This document shows positions 55,312 to 64,000 of a DNA stretch of 64,000 nucleotides, piece by piece. Made by a program: the position numbers and the translations under genes. Source of the DNA: Saccharomonospora viridis DSM 43017 (GTDB lineage Bacteria > Actinomycetota > Actinomycetes > Mycobacteriales > Pseudonocardiaceae); NCBI RefSeq assembly GCF_000023865.1, contig NC_013159.1:1390001-1454000 (forward strand). The letters are read 5' to 3'. The notes under the pieces were generated by a model. It did not search any database. It was not told the origin of the DNA and was given only the letters and a program-made list of their open reading frames with translations. Position 1 is the first letter of the stretch. The number at the start of each line of letters is the position of its first letter.

Positions 55312-55836
55312 CTAACGCCGCAGGATGGACCCGCCACCCAGATCGTCGTCTTCGTCCTCGAGTGGACGTGGCCGAGGCCGTCGCGGTTCCGGTTTCCGTT
55401 CAGCCGATTCGTCTTCGAGTCGACCGATCGACAATTCGCGCAGGGACGGATCGTCCCCGTCCTCGTCGACCGGGTCGGGGAAGCGTTCGGCGTACTGGTT
55501 GACGATGTTGTTACCGGCGGGGTCGTCGCCGACCGTCTCGTGCACGAGGGTGGCCACCTGCTCACGCAGCTTGGCCTGCGCCTGCCGCAGACAACTCATG
55601 ATCGTGGCGGACACCATGGCCGGGTCCATCCCTTTTGTCCGCTCCGACAGCTCCAGATCGGTCAACACGCCGTTCGCGTCGACGGTGACCGTCACCTCAC
55701 CACCCGCCGAGCGCTCCGTGACGCCGACCGAGCCGAGGCGCTGGTGTAGCGCGGAATAGCGCTGTGCCTTCTGTTGCAGGTTCTCCGCGAATCGCTGCAG
55801 TTGCTCACCGGCCTTGATGGGGTCCTGGCCCAGCAT
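55312..55836 (-). CDS. YbaB/EbfC-family protein of the ESX locus
   Basis: About 174 residues. The N-terminal YbaB-like region has AENLQQKAQRYSALHQRLGS and GEVTVTVDANGVLTDLELSE. The C-terminus is acidic and Arg/Pro-rich (KPEPRRPRPRPLEDEDDD). EspL-type relatives serve as cytoplasmic factors of ESX systems; others bind DNA. ATG at 55836 gives better spacing to GGGAG than the GTG at 55839. Confidence 0.8.
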   Translation of the reverse strand: MLGQDPIKAGEQLQRFAENLQQKAQRYSALHQRLGSVGVTERSAGGEVTVTVDANGVLTDLELSERTKGMDPAMVSATIMSCLRQAQAKLREQVATLVHETVGDDPAGNNIVNQYAERFPDPVDEDGDDPSLRELSIGRLEDESAERKPEPRRPRPRPLEDEDDDLGGGSILRR

Positions 55837-55913
55837 CACTGCTCCCTCACGATCCGTGGTTGCGCAGCGAATTTAGCAGCCGGGTCAGGACGTCGGCGGC
55901 GGATAGGGCGGCA

Positions 55914-56747
55914 TCACAAAGGCGGTGTCGCGCGCCAGGTCGAAACGCGTACGGAGAGCAACCGGGCGAACACATGCGGTTCGTCCACAGGTAACAGCAC
56001 GGTTCGGGAGGGAGTGTGCAGGAGCACGGCGGGTCCGGGCGTGGCCTGCACCGCGGAACCGTCGGACAGCATCAGCCACGGAACCGGTCCGGCCGCCTCG
56101 GGCAGCACGGTGGGCTGGACGTCGCGTAGTTCGGAGAAGAGGAGTCGGTCGTGGCCGACGGCTCGGTGCCGACGCGCCGTCCACTCGAGGCCGGTCCTGC
56201 CGATCGACACCGAACCGGACACGAGTCCGGTGTCGCGAAGCCGTGCTCGAACCGCGACGGTGAACGGTGTCGCGCCCAGTTCCGGGGAGACGGGGGTCAA
56301 CAACGTGCTCATGGCTCGGCGGGCGAAGGACACGGCGAGTGTCACCGCCGCCAACGCGAGGACGAGGACCACGGTCGCGACGGCGGCCCCGGCCCCACCC
56401 GAACCGGCGGCGACACCGACGACCGGGAACACGCCGAGCAACAATTGGGCCCCACCGGTGAAGAACGCCGCCCGCACCCACCGCGGTGGTTCATGCACCA
56501 ATCCGCGGACACCGGCGAGCGCGATCACGGCGGGGAGTATCGAGCCCGCCATCGGTGGGATCAGCCACGCCGTGAAACCGTCCGTGGCGCCGGTGAGCAC
56601 GGCCGCGAGTACGCACAGCACGACGATCGCCCACGGGCAGCCGGCCAGTGCCGTCAGGAGCAGGCCGCGCGCCCGGTCCCACCGGGGTTGGAGCAGTGCG
56701 GCCGCCTGCGGATCGGCGACCCCGGGCATCGTGGTCGGAACGAGCAT
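55914..56747 (-). CDS. Membrane protein at the head of the ESX-associated operon
   Basis: 277 residues. Four hydrophobic segments lie between residues 25 and 145 (for example WAIVVLCVLAAVLTGATDGF and AVATVVLVLALAAVTLAVSF). A cytoplasmic C-terminal domain follows, with RDVQPTVLPEAAGPVPWLML, resembling a PH-like fold. No known family. First gene of the four-gene minus-strand cluster, 77 bp before the YbaB-like gene. Confidence 0.7.
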   Translation of the reverse strand: MLVPTTMPGVADPQAAALLQPRWDRARGLLLTALAGCPWAIVVLCVLAAVLTGATDGFTAWLIPPMAGSILPAVIALAGVRGLVHEPPRWVRAAFFTGGAQLLLGVFPVVGVAAGSGGAGAAVATVVLVLALAAVTLAVSFARRAMSTLLTPVSPELGATPFTVAVRARLRDTGLVSGSVSIGRTGLEWTARRHRAVGHDRLLFSELRDVQPTVLPEAAGPVPWLMLSDGSAVQATPGPAVLLHTPSRTVLLPVDEPHVFARLLSVRVSTWRATPPL

Positions 56748-57253
56748 GCCCGAAACCTAACAGCGGCGACGAGCGGGAAACAGGCCGTGGCGGTGGGGTG
56801 GGGTCCCGAGCACCGACCGACGAGTGGCGTGCCCGGCGGAGCCGCTCTCGCTCGCCGAAGGCACCGTCCGCGCCGCGATGAATCCGCCCCACTCGGGCAG
56901 AAGACCTGCTGGTCCTTCATGGACAGTCCATGACGGCCACCGCGGCACGCCGGGTGGTGTGGAGCGGGATGTCCGTCGCGTCGCCGAAGACGCCGATCGA
57001 GTCAGCGCTCGTGCGCGTGCCGGACCGTTCGTCACGGACGACTCCACGCGGTGCCGTGGAAGCCCGGTGTGGGGAGGGGGAAACCACGCCCGGCGAACAC
57101 CCCGGCGGTGTCGCTTGCACATCCGGACCACGACAGGAGGCGGGGTAGGACCGAGGACGGGAGACCATGACGCCCCGACGACCTCCGGTACGAGGTCGTC
57201 GGGGCGTCACCTCACGGTGCCCGCACCGCGGGTCGATCGAACCCGGGACCGGA
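56748..57253. other. Intergenic stretch upstream of the secretion cluster
   Basis: About 500 bp with overlapping GC-rich frames but no gene I can support; contains the cyanase terminator at its right end. Confidence 0.45.
57168..57209 (-). terminator. Perfect 18-bp hairpin after cynS
   Basis: Arms TGACGCCCCGACGACCTC / GAGGTCGTCGGGGCGTCA with a 6-nt loop, 45 bp beyond the cyanase stop. Confidence 0.8.
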
Positions 57254-57703
57254 TCACCAGCGGTAGTCGAGGAACTTCCCGTCGAAGGTCACGACCACGC
57301 GGTCGCCGTCCGGGTCCTCACGGCGGGAGACGTCGACGCGGAAGTTGATGGCGCTCATGATGCCGTCGCCGAACTTCTCGTGGATCAGTTCCTTCAGCGC
57401 GGGCCCGTAGACCTTCAGGGCCTCGACGAAACGGTAGATCGTCGGGTCGGACAGCACCTCGGGGTCGCTGCCGCGCATGGGTTGGCGCTGCAGGCTTTCC
57501 GCCACCGAGGAGTCCAGATCGAGCAACCGGCACACCCGATCGGCCTGCTCCTGGGTCATCGGGTGCTGACCGAGCAACGCCGCTGTCGTCCATACGACCG
57601 GAGCGCCGATCTCCTCGGCGATCGCCTCCCACGTCAGTCCCTTGCGGATGCGGGCGGACACGATGAGTTCGGCGGCCTCGGACTTGCTCAGGATCGGGGT
57701 CAT
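57254..57703 (-). CDS. cynS: Cyanate hydratase (cyanase)
   Basis: 149 residues. An N-terminal helix-turn-helix-like domain (SEAAELIVSARIRKGLTWEAIAEEIG) precedes the catalytic domain IYRFVEALKVYGPALKELIHEKFGDGIMSAINF, containing the active-site Arg, Glu and Ser. It converts cyanate and bicarbonate to ammonia and CO2. The ATG follows a good GGAGGAC site. It diverges from the catalase gene; no cynT carbonic anhydrase is nearby. Confidence 0.95.
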   Translation of the reverse strand: MTPILSKSEAAELIVSARIRKGLTWEAIAEEIGAPVVWTTAALLGQHPMTQEQADRVCRLLDLDSSVAESLQRQPMRGSDPEVLSDPTIYRFVEALKVYGPALKELIHEKFGDGIMSAINFRVDVSRREDPDGDRVVVTFDGKFLDYRW

Positions 57704-58210
57704 ACCGTCCTCCTTCCAAAACAGGCGCACCCTGATTGTGGATGTCGCATGCGTGCCGTCGCAGCGGGAGGCCTCGTGGAGGGCCGGGCCACGACGGGAG
57801 CCGGACCCGCGGGGCAGGGACCGTGACCGGGGTGGGTTCGAGAAAGCCACGAGGGTGTTCAGTCGCGGCGCGACCGCTGTGAAGGGCGGCCGGGTCCGGC
57901 GGTTCCCCGGAGGAGGAGCGCCGCCGTGTCGGTCTCCCACGAATCCCTCCTCTCACGAATCCCGCCGACTGCGACCACGCGGACTCGCTGGTCGCCGAGT
58001 GTCATGCCCCGGTTTCTTTGAGTGTCACGGGCCGACCGGGGCGGGAGCCGCAGTGCCGGTGACACGGCCCGAGCGGGTGCCTGCGCAAAGGGCGCGGATT
58101 CACCGTGTTCCCGCTTATCCGTCCTGCCGACGGGGTAGAGGGACGTCGTGGCGGTCGTGCCACGGGGGTCGACGACGCCCGAAACGCGCAGGCACGTGGG
58201 AGGAGTCACC
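57704..58210. other. Divergent intergenic region between cynS and the catalase gene
   Basis: About 500 bp; it must hold both promoters. Short frames on both strands have no support. The catalase frame is open back to 58148. Confidence 0.45.
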
Positions 58211-60484
58211 GTGGACGAGTCCAACCCGATCTGGTCAGTGGTCAGCAGGATCGTCGACAGGGTGCGGGAAGGGGACGAATCCACCGAGACCATCCCGGGG
58301 CAGCCGGCCGGCCAGTCGCCGGCGTTGGAGGAACCGACCGAACCCCGGGACCCCCTTCACCCGAAGCCCGACCAAGCCGCCCCGGAGCTGCGCACGGCCA
58401 CGGGCAGGCCGGTGGACGGCTCCGCGCAGGACAGGGCGCAGGACGGCGCACACCTGACCAGCGCACAGGGGGTTCGGCTGTCCGACTCCGATCACTCGCT
58501 CAAGGCGGGACCCCGTGGGCCGGTGCTGTTGCAGGACCACCACCTGCGGGAAAAGCTCATGCACTTCGACCACGAGCGGATCCCCGAACGCGTGGTGCAC
58601 GCGCGGGGAGCGGCGGCCCACGGCGTGTTCGTCAGCTACGGGACGGCCGCCAACGTCACGAAGGCGGCGTTCCTCCAGGAGGGTGTCGAGACGCCGACCT
58701 TCACCCGGTTCTCCACGGTGATCGGGTCCCGGGGTTCGGCGGACACCGTTCGGGACACCCGTGGTTTCGCCACCAAGTTCTACACCTCCGAAGGCGTGTA
58801 CGACCTGGTCGCCAACAACATCCCGGTGTTCTTCATCCAGGACGCGATCAAGTTCCCCGACCTCGTCCATGCCGCCAAACCGCATCCGGATCGGGAGATC
58901 CCCCAGGCCCAGAGCGCGCACGACACCTTCTGGGACTTCGTCTCCCTGCACACCGAGGCGATGCACCACACGATCTGGGTCATGTCCGACCGGGGCATCC
59001 CGCGCTCCTACCGGACCATGGAGGGCTTCGGCGTCCACACCTGGCGGCTGGTCAACGCCCACGGCGAGACGACGTTGGCGAAGTTCCTGTGGAAACCCAA
59101 ACTGGGCGTGCATTCCCTGGTGTGGGAGGAGGCGCAGATCTGCAACGGCGTGGACCCCGATTTCCACCGCCGTGATCTGGCCGATGCGATCGAGGCCGGC
59201 ATCTATCCGGAATGGGAGCTGTGCATCCAGACCTTTCCGGACACGCCCGAGCAGACGTTCGAGGGCATCGACCTGTTGGACCCCACCAAGCTCGTCCCCG
59301 AGGAGTTGGCGCCGGCTCAGCCGGTCGGGCTGCTCACCCTCAACCGCAACCCGACCAACTACTTCGCCGAAACAGAGCAGGTCGCCTTCCACGCCGGACA
59401 CCTGGTGCCCGGCATCGACGTCACCGACGATCCACTGCTGGCCGGCCGGCTGTTCTCCTACCTCGACACCCAGCTCCTGCGGCTCGGCGGGCCCAACTTC
59501 GCGCAACTGCCGATCAACCGCCCCCACGCGCCCATCAACGACATGCTGCGGGACGGCATGCACCAGACGGCCGTGCACACCGGTGTCGCCCCCTACAAAC
59601 CCAACTCCCTGGACGGTGGGTGTCCCTTCTTCGCCGGTGTTCCCGAAGGCGGATACGTCGAGGTCCCCGCGCCGGTCGCGGCCGCGCAGAAGGTACGCGA
59701 GGCACCCGAGTCGTTCGCCGATCACTTCACCCAGCCGCGGATGTTCTGGTTGAGTCTGTCACCGGTCGAACGTGAGCACACCATCGACGGCTTCGTCTTC
59801 GAACTCGGCAAGTGCTACGAGCAGGCGGTCAAGGAACGCACGCTGCGGGCACTCGCCGAGATCGACCACTATCTGTGCGAGAGGGTGGCGGAGGGACTCG
59901 GACTGCCCGCGCCCGAGCCTGCTCGGGAACTCCCGGATGTGCCGCCGAGTCCGGCGTTGTCCCAGGTGGGGAGCATATGGCCCGTCAAGGGGCGGGTGGT
60001 CGGCATCGTCGCCGACGACAGCGCCGACCTCGACGAGGTCCGATTCCTGCGGAGCGCGGTCTTCAACGGCGACATGGTGCCGCTGATCATCGCGCCCACC
60101 GGAGGTGAACTCGGGGCCGACACCGACGATCCCCTCACCGTGCAACGCAGTTTCGTCACCGGACGGTCCGTCGAGCTCGATGCGTTGATCCTGGTCTCGG
60201 CACCCACCCCGGGCGGGGACGCTTTCGCCACCCGCGACGCCAAGGCGTGGAGCGGTGCCGACGCGTCCGTCGACCCGCGCGTGGAACTCATGCTCACCGA
60301 GGCGTATCGACACGCCAAACCGTTGGGTGCCTTAACCGCCGCCCGGTCCGCGTTCGACAGTGCGAGGATCCCCACGAGAGCGCCGGGAGTCGTCATCGAC
60401 GACGACGTCGAAGCGCTTTTCCGGGGGGTCGTCGATCTGCTCCATCAACACCGGATCTGGGAACGGTTCCCGGCCCACGCCTAG
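58211..60484 (+). CDS. katE: Large-subunit monofunctional catalase (HPII/KatE type)
   Basis: About 757 residues, the large clade-2 catalase size. The distal-side His lies in [13 protein letters not shown] and the Asn in [15 protein letters not shown]. The proximal haem Tyr is in [16 protein letters not shown]. The C-terminal flavodoxin/GAT-like domain is [20 protein letters not shown]. It breaks down hydrogen peroxide. The GTG at 58211 has GGAGG 7 bp upstream; 58148 is an alternative start. The N-terminal 80 residues are acidic and disordered, as in HPII. Confidence 0.95.
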   Translation: MDESNPIWSVVSRIVDRVREGDESTETIPGQPAGQSPALEEPTEPRDPLHPKPDQAAPELRTATGRPVDGSAQDRAQDGAHLTSAQGVRLSDSDHSLKAGPRGPVLLQDHHLREKLMHFDHERIPERVVHARGAAAHGVFVSYGTAANVTKAAFLQEGVETPTFTRFSTVIGSRGSADTVRDTRGFATKFYTSEGVYDLVANNIPVFFIQDAIKFPDLVHAAKPHPDREIPQAQSAHDTFWDFVSLHTEAMHHTIWVMSDRGIPRSYRTMEGFGVHTWRLVNAHGETTLAKFLWKPKLGVHSLVWEEAQICNGVDPDFHRRDLADAIEAGIYPEWELCIQTFPDTPEQTFEGIDLLDPTKLVPEELAPAQPVGLLTLNRNPTNYFAETEQVAFHAGHLVPGIDVTDDPLLAGRLFSYLDTQLLRLGGPNFAQLPINRPHAPINDMLRDGMHQTAVHTGVAPYKPNSLDGGCPFFAGVPEGGYVEVPAPVAAAQKVREAPESFADHFTQPRMFWLSLSPVEREHTIDGFVFELGKCYEQAVKERTLRALAEIDHYLCERVAEGLGLPAPEPARELPDVPPSPALSQVGSIWPVKGRVVGIVADDSADLDEVRFLRSAVFNGDMVPLIIAPTGGELGADTDDPLTVQRSFVTGRSVELDALILVSAPTPGGDAFATRDAKAWSGADASVDPRVELMLTEAYRHAKPLGALTAARSAFDSARIPTRAPGVVIDDDVEALFRGVVDLLHQHRIWERFPAHA

Positions 60485-60726
60485 GTCGGTTCCCCGGGAT
60501 GGCCGTGTCGTGCGCGGTGCGAGGGAGATCCCTGCCTGTGCGACCGGGGGGATCGGAAGGTGATCGACTGGCGTGGCACGCGGACCCCTTCGACCGTTCG
60601 GGAACCGGGTGATGCCGAAGCTCGCTCGCGGATGTGGTCCACTCGGCTGGACCGAACATGAAAGCCTTTCATTGCCGGTGCGCTGCGATTAGGGTCTTCC
60701 GTCAACGATCAACGGAAGGACTCGCA

Positions 60727-63582
60727 ATGTCGCGACTTTCGCGCACTGTGGCCGTGTTCGCCGTCGCGGCCGTGGTCGGTACCGGCTTGACCGCACCTCC
60801 CGCGAGTGCACGCCACGCGCCCCTGCCCGAGCCGGCCCCGGACTACTGCGGCGAGCAGTGTCACGACATCCTGCCGCCCGGCCAGAGCGGCAACGCCACC
60901 TTCATCGAGCTCATCGGCCACCTGCTGTTCGGCACCCTGCCGAAACACTCCGGGGATCAACTCGACGCCTACGACGAACTCGCCGCCCGGTATTCGAGCC
61001 TGACCACCGACACCATCGACGAGTTCTTCAACGACCATTCGTTCGGCGTTCCCGCGGACCAGGTCGAGCGGAGTTACCGGCCGCGCGAGGACGTCACCAT
61101 CGTCCGCGACAAATCCACCGGGGCTCCCCACATCACCGGCACCACCCGGTCCGGGACCATGTTCGGCGCCGGATACGCCGCCGCCGAGGACAAGCTCTTC
61201 CTCATGGACGTGATGCGCCGGGCCGGGCGGGGGACGGTCTCCTCGTTCGCCGGGGGCGCACCCGCGAACCGTGCGCTGGAGCAGCAGTTCTTCGCCGCCG
61301 CGCCGTACACCGAGGAGGAACTGCAACAACAGCTCGACGACGTCGCCCGCAAGGGCGAACGCGGCGCCCAGGCGATCGAGGACCTCGAGTCCTATGTGGA
61401 AGGGATCAACGCCTACATCGAGAAGGCGCACCGGGGACGTTACTTCCCCGGTGAGTACGTCGCCACCGGACACATCGACGCGATCACGAACAAGGGGCGT
61501 ATCGAGCCGTTCAAACCGACCGACATCGTCGTGCTCGCCGCGTTGATCGGTGCCCAGTTCGGCGGTGGCGGTGGTAACGAGGTGCAGAACGCCATCGCCC
61601 GCCTGGAACTGCACGAACGATTCGGCGTCGAACGTGGAGAGGAGATCTGGAGGGTCTTCCGCGCCGAGAACGACCCCGAGGCCATCAGCACCATCCACGA
61701 CGGACAGGTCTTCCCGTACGGCAACGCGCCCGAGGACCCGGAGGGCGTCGTGTGGCCGGACCGGGGCTCGGTGATCGAACAGCAACTCGTGTTCGACCCG
61801 ACCGGATCGGCCGCCGAGCGCGTCGACACGGCCGCGAAGAACGCCGCGCCGAGGAGGCACGACGTGCCACGGCCGGACTCGGACGATCAGACCGAGGTAC
61901 TGCGCGGGATCTTCGACGACGGTGTCCTGCCCGAGAGTCTGGGCCGGGCTCGGGGCATGTCCAACGCGTTGGTCGTGTCGGGCGCCCACACCGACAGCGG
62001 ACACCCGGTCGCAGTGTTCGGACCCCAGACCGGCTACTTCGCACCCCAACTGCTCACCCTCCAGGAGTTGCAGGGGCCGGGGATCTCGTCGAAGGGCGCG
62101 TCGTTCGCGGGCCTGAGCTTCTACACCCTGCTCGGTCGCGGCCAGGACTACGCCTGGAGCGCCACCACGGCGGGTCAGGACATCATCGACACCTACACCG
62201 TGGAACTGTGTGAACCGGACGGTGGCCCGGCCACCATCCACTCGTCGTCCTACCTGTTCCGCGGCGAATGCGTGCCGATGCGCACGGTGGAACGACACAA
62301 CGAGTGGGAACCCAACCTCGGTGACTCGACCCCGAAGGGTTCGTACCGGTTGGTGTCGTTCCGCACCCACTACGGTCCGGTGACCCACCGCGGCACCGTC
62401 GACGGCAAGCCCGTGGCGTTCACGACGGTGCGGTCGACGTTCCTGCACGAGATCGATTCGATCATCGGGTTCCAGAAGTTCAACGATCCCGAGGCCATCA
62501 CCTCGGCGGAGGACTTCCAGCGCGCCGCCCACGACATCAACTTCACGTTCAACTGGTTCTACGTCGACGCCGACGACGCCGCGTACTTCAACTCCGGGGC
62601 GAACGTCGTGCGCCCGCCACAGGTCGATCCGAGCATGCCGATCGCCTCGGACCCCGCCTACGAGTGGGAGGGCTGGAACCCGGACGACAACACCGCGCGG
62701 TACATGTCGTTCGAGGAACATCCCCATTCGATCAACCAGGACTACTACATCAGTTGGAACAACAAACAGGCACCGGGAACGGCGGGCGCACTGCCGGAGA
62801 AGGGCGCCGTGCACCGCGGGGACCTGCTGGACCACCGGATCGCCGAACGTCTGGAGGCAGGTGACACGTTCGACCGGGTCAGTCTGACCCAGGTCATGGC
62901 CGAGGCCGGGGTCACCGACCTGCGTGCCGAACGGGTCCTGCCCGATCTGCTGCGGCTGATCGACACCGAGCCCGTCGACGACCCCGAACTGGCCGCGCGC
63001 GTCGACGAGTTGCGGGAGTGGTCGGAGGACGGCGGTCGGCGGGTGGAGACCGAACGCGGCAGCCACGTCTACGAGCACGCGTCGGCGATCCAGCTGATGG
63101 ACGCGTGGTGGCCGCTGCTGGTGCGGGGCATGTTCGAACCGGAGCTGGGCACCCCGGCCTACCAGGCGTTGACCGATGTGCTGCGCATCAACGAGTCGCC
63201 CTCCGGTTGGCAGAACGGGGAGCCGGGACTGCAGTCCGGCCAGGGGCACCAGGGCTCGGCGTTCCAGCACGGCTGGTTCGGACAGGTGTCCAAGGACGTT
63301 CGGGTGGCGCTCGGTGACGATGTGCCCGGCGGGCTCGACGAGTCGCTGTGCGGAGGAGGCGACGCGTCGGCGTGCCGCCAGGTGCTGCTGGACACGTTGG
63401 CCGAGGCGGCCGTGACCCCGGCGGAGGAGGTCTACCCGGGTGATGCGGAGTGCGAGGCCGGTGACCAGTGGTGCGCCGACGCCATCGTGCACTCCAAGAT
63501 CGGCGGCATCGGCCACAAGAAGGTGACCTGGCAGAACCGCCCGACCTACCAGCAGGTCGTGGAGTTCCCCTCCCGCCGCTGA
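60727..63582 (+). CDS. Penicillin acylase-family Ntn hydrolase, secreted
   Basis: 951 residues. The signal peptide is RTVAVFAVAAVVGTGLTAPPASA. The alpha-chain region starts near EDVTIVRDKSTGAPHITG and AGYAAAEDKLFLMDVMRRAGRG. A linker precedes the autoprocessing site GMSNALVVSG, where the Ser becomes the N-terminal nucleophile of the beta chain. Relatives include penicillin G, cephalosporin and acyl-homoserine-lactone acylases; the substrate is not evident. GGAAGG precedes the ATG at 60727. Monocistronic, with a terminator just after it. Confidence 0.92.
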   Translation: MSRLSRTVAVFAVAAVVGTGLTAPPASARHAPLPEPAPDYCGEQCHDILPPGQSGNATFIELIGHLLFGTLPKHSGDQLDAYDELAARYSSLTTDTIDEFFNDHSFGVPADQVERSYRPREDVTIVRDKSTGAPHITGTTRSGTMFGAGYAAAEDKLFLMDVMRRAGRGTVSSFAGGAPANRALEQQFFAAAPYTEEELQQQLDDVARKGERGAQAIEDLESYVEGINAYIEKAHRGRYFPGEYVATGHIDAITNKGRIEPFKPTDIVVLAALIGAQFGGGGGNEVQNAIARLELHERFGVERGEEIWRVFRAENDPEAISTIHDGQVFPYGNAPEDPEGVVWPDRGSVIEQQLVFDPTGSAAERVDTAAKNAAPRRHDVPRPDSDDQTEVLRGIFDDGVLPESLGRARGMSNALVVSGAHTDSGHPVAVFGPQTGYFAPQLLTLQELQGPGISSKGASFAGLSFYTLLGRGQDYAWSATTAGQDIIDTYTVELCEPDGGPATIHSSSYLFRGECVPMRTVERHNEWEPNLGDSTPKGSYRLVSFRTHYGPVTHRGTVDGKPVAFTTVRSTFLHEIDSIIGFQKFNDPEAITSAEDFQRAAHDINFTFNWFYVDADDAAYFNSGANVVRPPQVDPSMPIASDPAYEWEGWNPDDNTARYMSFEEHPHSINQDYYISWNNKQAPGTAGALPEKGAVHRGDLLDHRIAERLEAGDTFDRVSLTQVMAEAGVTDLRAERVLPDLLRLIDTEPVDDPELAARVDELREWSEDGGRRVETERGSHVYEHASAIQLMDAWWPLLVRGMFEPELGTPAYQALTDVLRINESPSGWQNGEPGLQSGQGHQGSAFQHGWFGQVSKDVRVALGDDVPGGLDESLCGGGDASACRQVLLDTLAEAAVTPAEEVYPGDAECEAGDQWCADAIVHSKIGGIGHKKVTWQNRPTYQQVVEFPSRR

Positions 63583-63596
63583 CGAAGCTCGACAGG

Positions 63597-63639
63597 CCCA
63601 TCGCGGTGTTCTCGACCAGAGCACCGCGATGGGGGTTTT
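63597..63639 (+). terminator. Terminator of the acylase gene
   Basis: Perfect 12-bp arms CCCATCGCGGTG / CACCGCGATGGG, extendable with one mismatch, followed by GGTTTT; 14 bp after the stop codon. Confidence 0.85.
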
Positions 63640-64000
63640 CGGGCGGCTGGGGACACCCCTGTTCTGGTCCGACCACAAAGGACATACGTGCTGTCCGGGG
63701 TGTATACGGCGCGGGTGACCGCGTGGAACCGAATACGGCATGGACGTCCGGTTGGGTCCTCCCAGCCGGGCGTTCTGCGTTGCTCACTCCTTCCCGGGCG
63801 TTTTTCCGGGATCGCAGATCGTGTGGTGGGGTTTCCTCGTGCGTCGACGGTGCACGACGGGGCCGGCCACGCGCGTGAGTGGTGAATTCGAGCGGTCACA
63901 GCGCGTGGGTGATCACCGTCGGGAGCGACCCGGCCGATCCACGCCTTCGGCTGTGCGACACCTTCTGGTTTCGCGAACGACGTCGGATCCGGGTTTGATC
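63640..64000. other. No gene seen at the right end of the window
   Basis: Short overlapping frames only; no ribosome site with a convincing coding frame. A gene may begin beyond the window. Confidence 0.4.

Noticed and set aside
60709-63741. 1010-codon minus-strand open frame over the acylase gene
   Set aside because: Antisense shadow of a GC-rich gene; low-complexity His/Arg/Val-rich translation and no family signal, while the plus strand codes for a full penicillin acylase-type protein.

Overview
The window is high-GC actinobacterial chromosome, most likely a member of the Pseudonocardiaceae (Saccharomonospora/Amycolatopsis-like). This is inferred from the GC-rich codon use, frequent GTG starts and 4-bp GTGA/ATGA gene overlaps. 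The gene order from hrcA to dnaG also follows the Mycobacterium tuberculosis Rv2374c-Rv2343c block: hrcA, dnaJ2, rsmE, phoH, ybeY, CBS protein, era, recO, uppS, zur/smtB, glyS, dgt, dnaG.

Layout. 1-6.9 kb: the 3' end of a secreted subtilase, an SDR, a histidine phosphatase, a TetR/GMC-oxidoreductase pair diverging from a siderophore-interacting protein with an IdeR-type iron box between them, about 1 kb without a convincing gene, and a subtilisin-inhibitor-like secreted protein. 7.1-23.2 kb: the conserved housekeeping block (heat shock, ribosome and rRNA maturation, cell-wall lipid carrier, zinc regulation, glycyl-tRNA synthetase), interrupted by a secreted-protein/sortase pair. 23.4-35.9 kb: metY-metX, a hydrolase/TetR divergent pair with tandem operator palindromes, dgt, a serpin, a polytopic membrane protein, dnaG, a trans-aconitate methyltransferase-like gene and small conserved genes. 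36.1-46.2 kb: tRNA-Asn followed by a type I-E CRISPR-Cas locus. 46.8-50.8 kb: a BCCT transporter, a PAP2 phosphatase and a DUF2267 protein. 51.2-53.6 kb: tRNA-Met, a decayed copy of its 3' half, a pair of small coupled genes and a GntR regulator, which look like the remains of an integrative element. 54-56.7 kb: a type VII secretion-associated operon. 57.2-63.6 kb: cyanase, a large catalase and a penicillin-acylase-family protein.

The CRISPR locus is the most unusual part. It has cas3-cse1-cse2-cas7-cas5-cas6e and three arrays in one orientation that share a 46-bp leader, but no cas1 or cas2 in the window. Array 2 sits inside the operon between cas5e and cas6e. Its last repeat is cut off just after the Cas6 stem, and the cas6e ribosome binding site lies about 10 bp further on. 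Array 3 occupies the place where cas1-cas2 usually lie. Upstream of cas3, on the opposite strand, is a one-spacer mini-array with two degenerate repeats exactly 33 bp apart. The start of its spacer matches the cas3 promoter region at 10 of 12 positions, which suggests a CreA/CreR-like crRNA-type RNA that controls the cas operon. This last interpretation is inference and needs testing.
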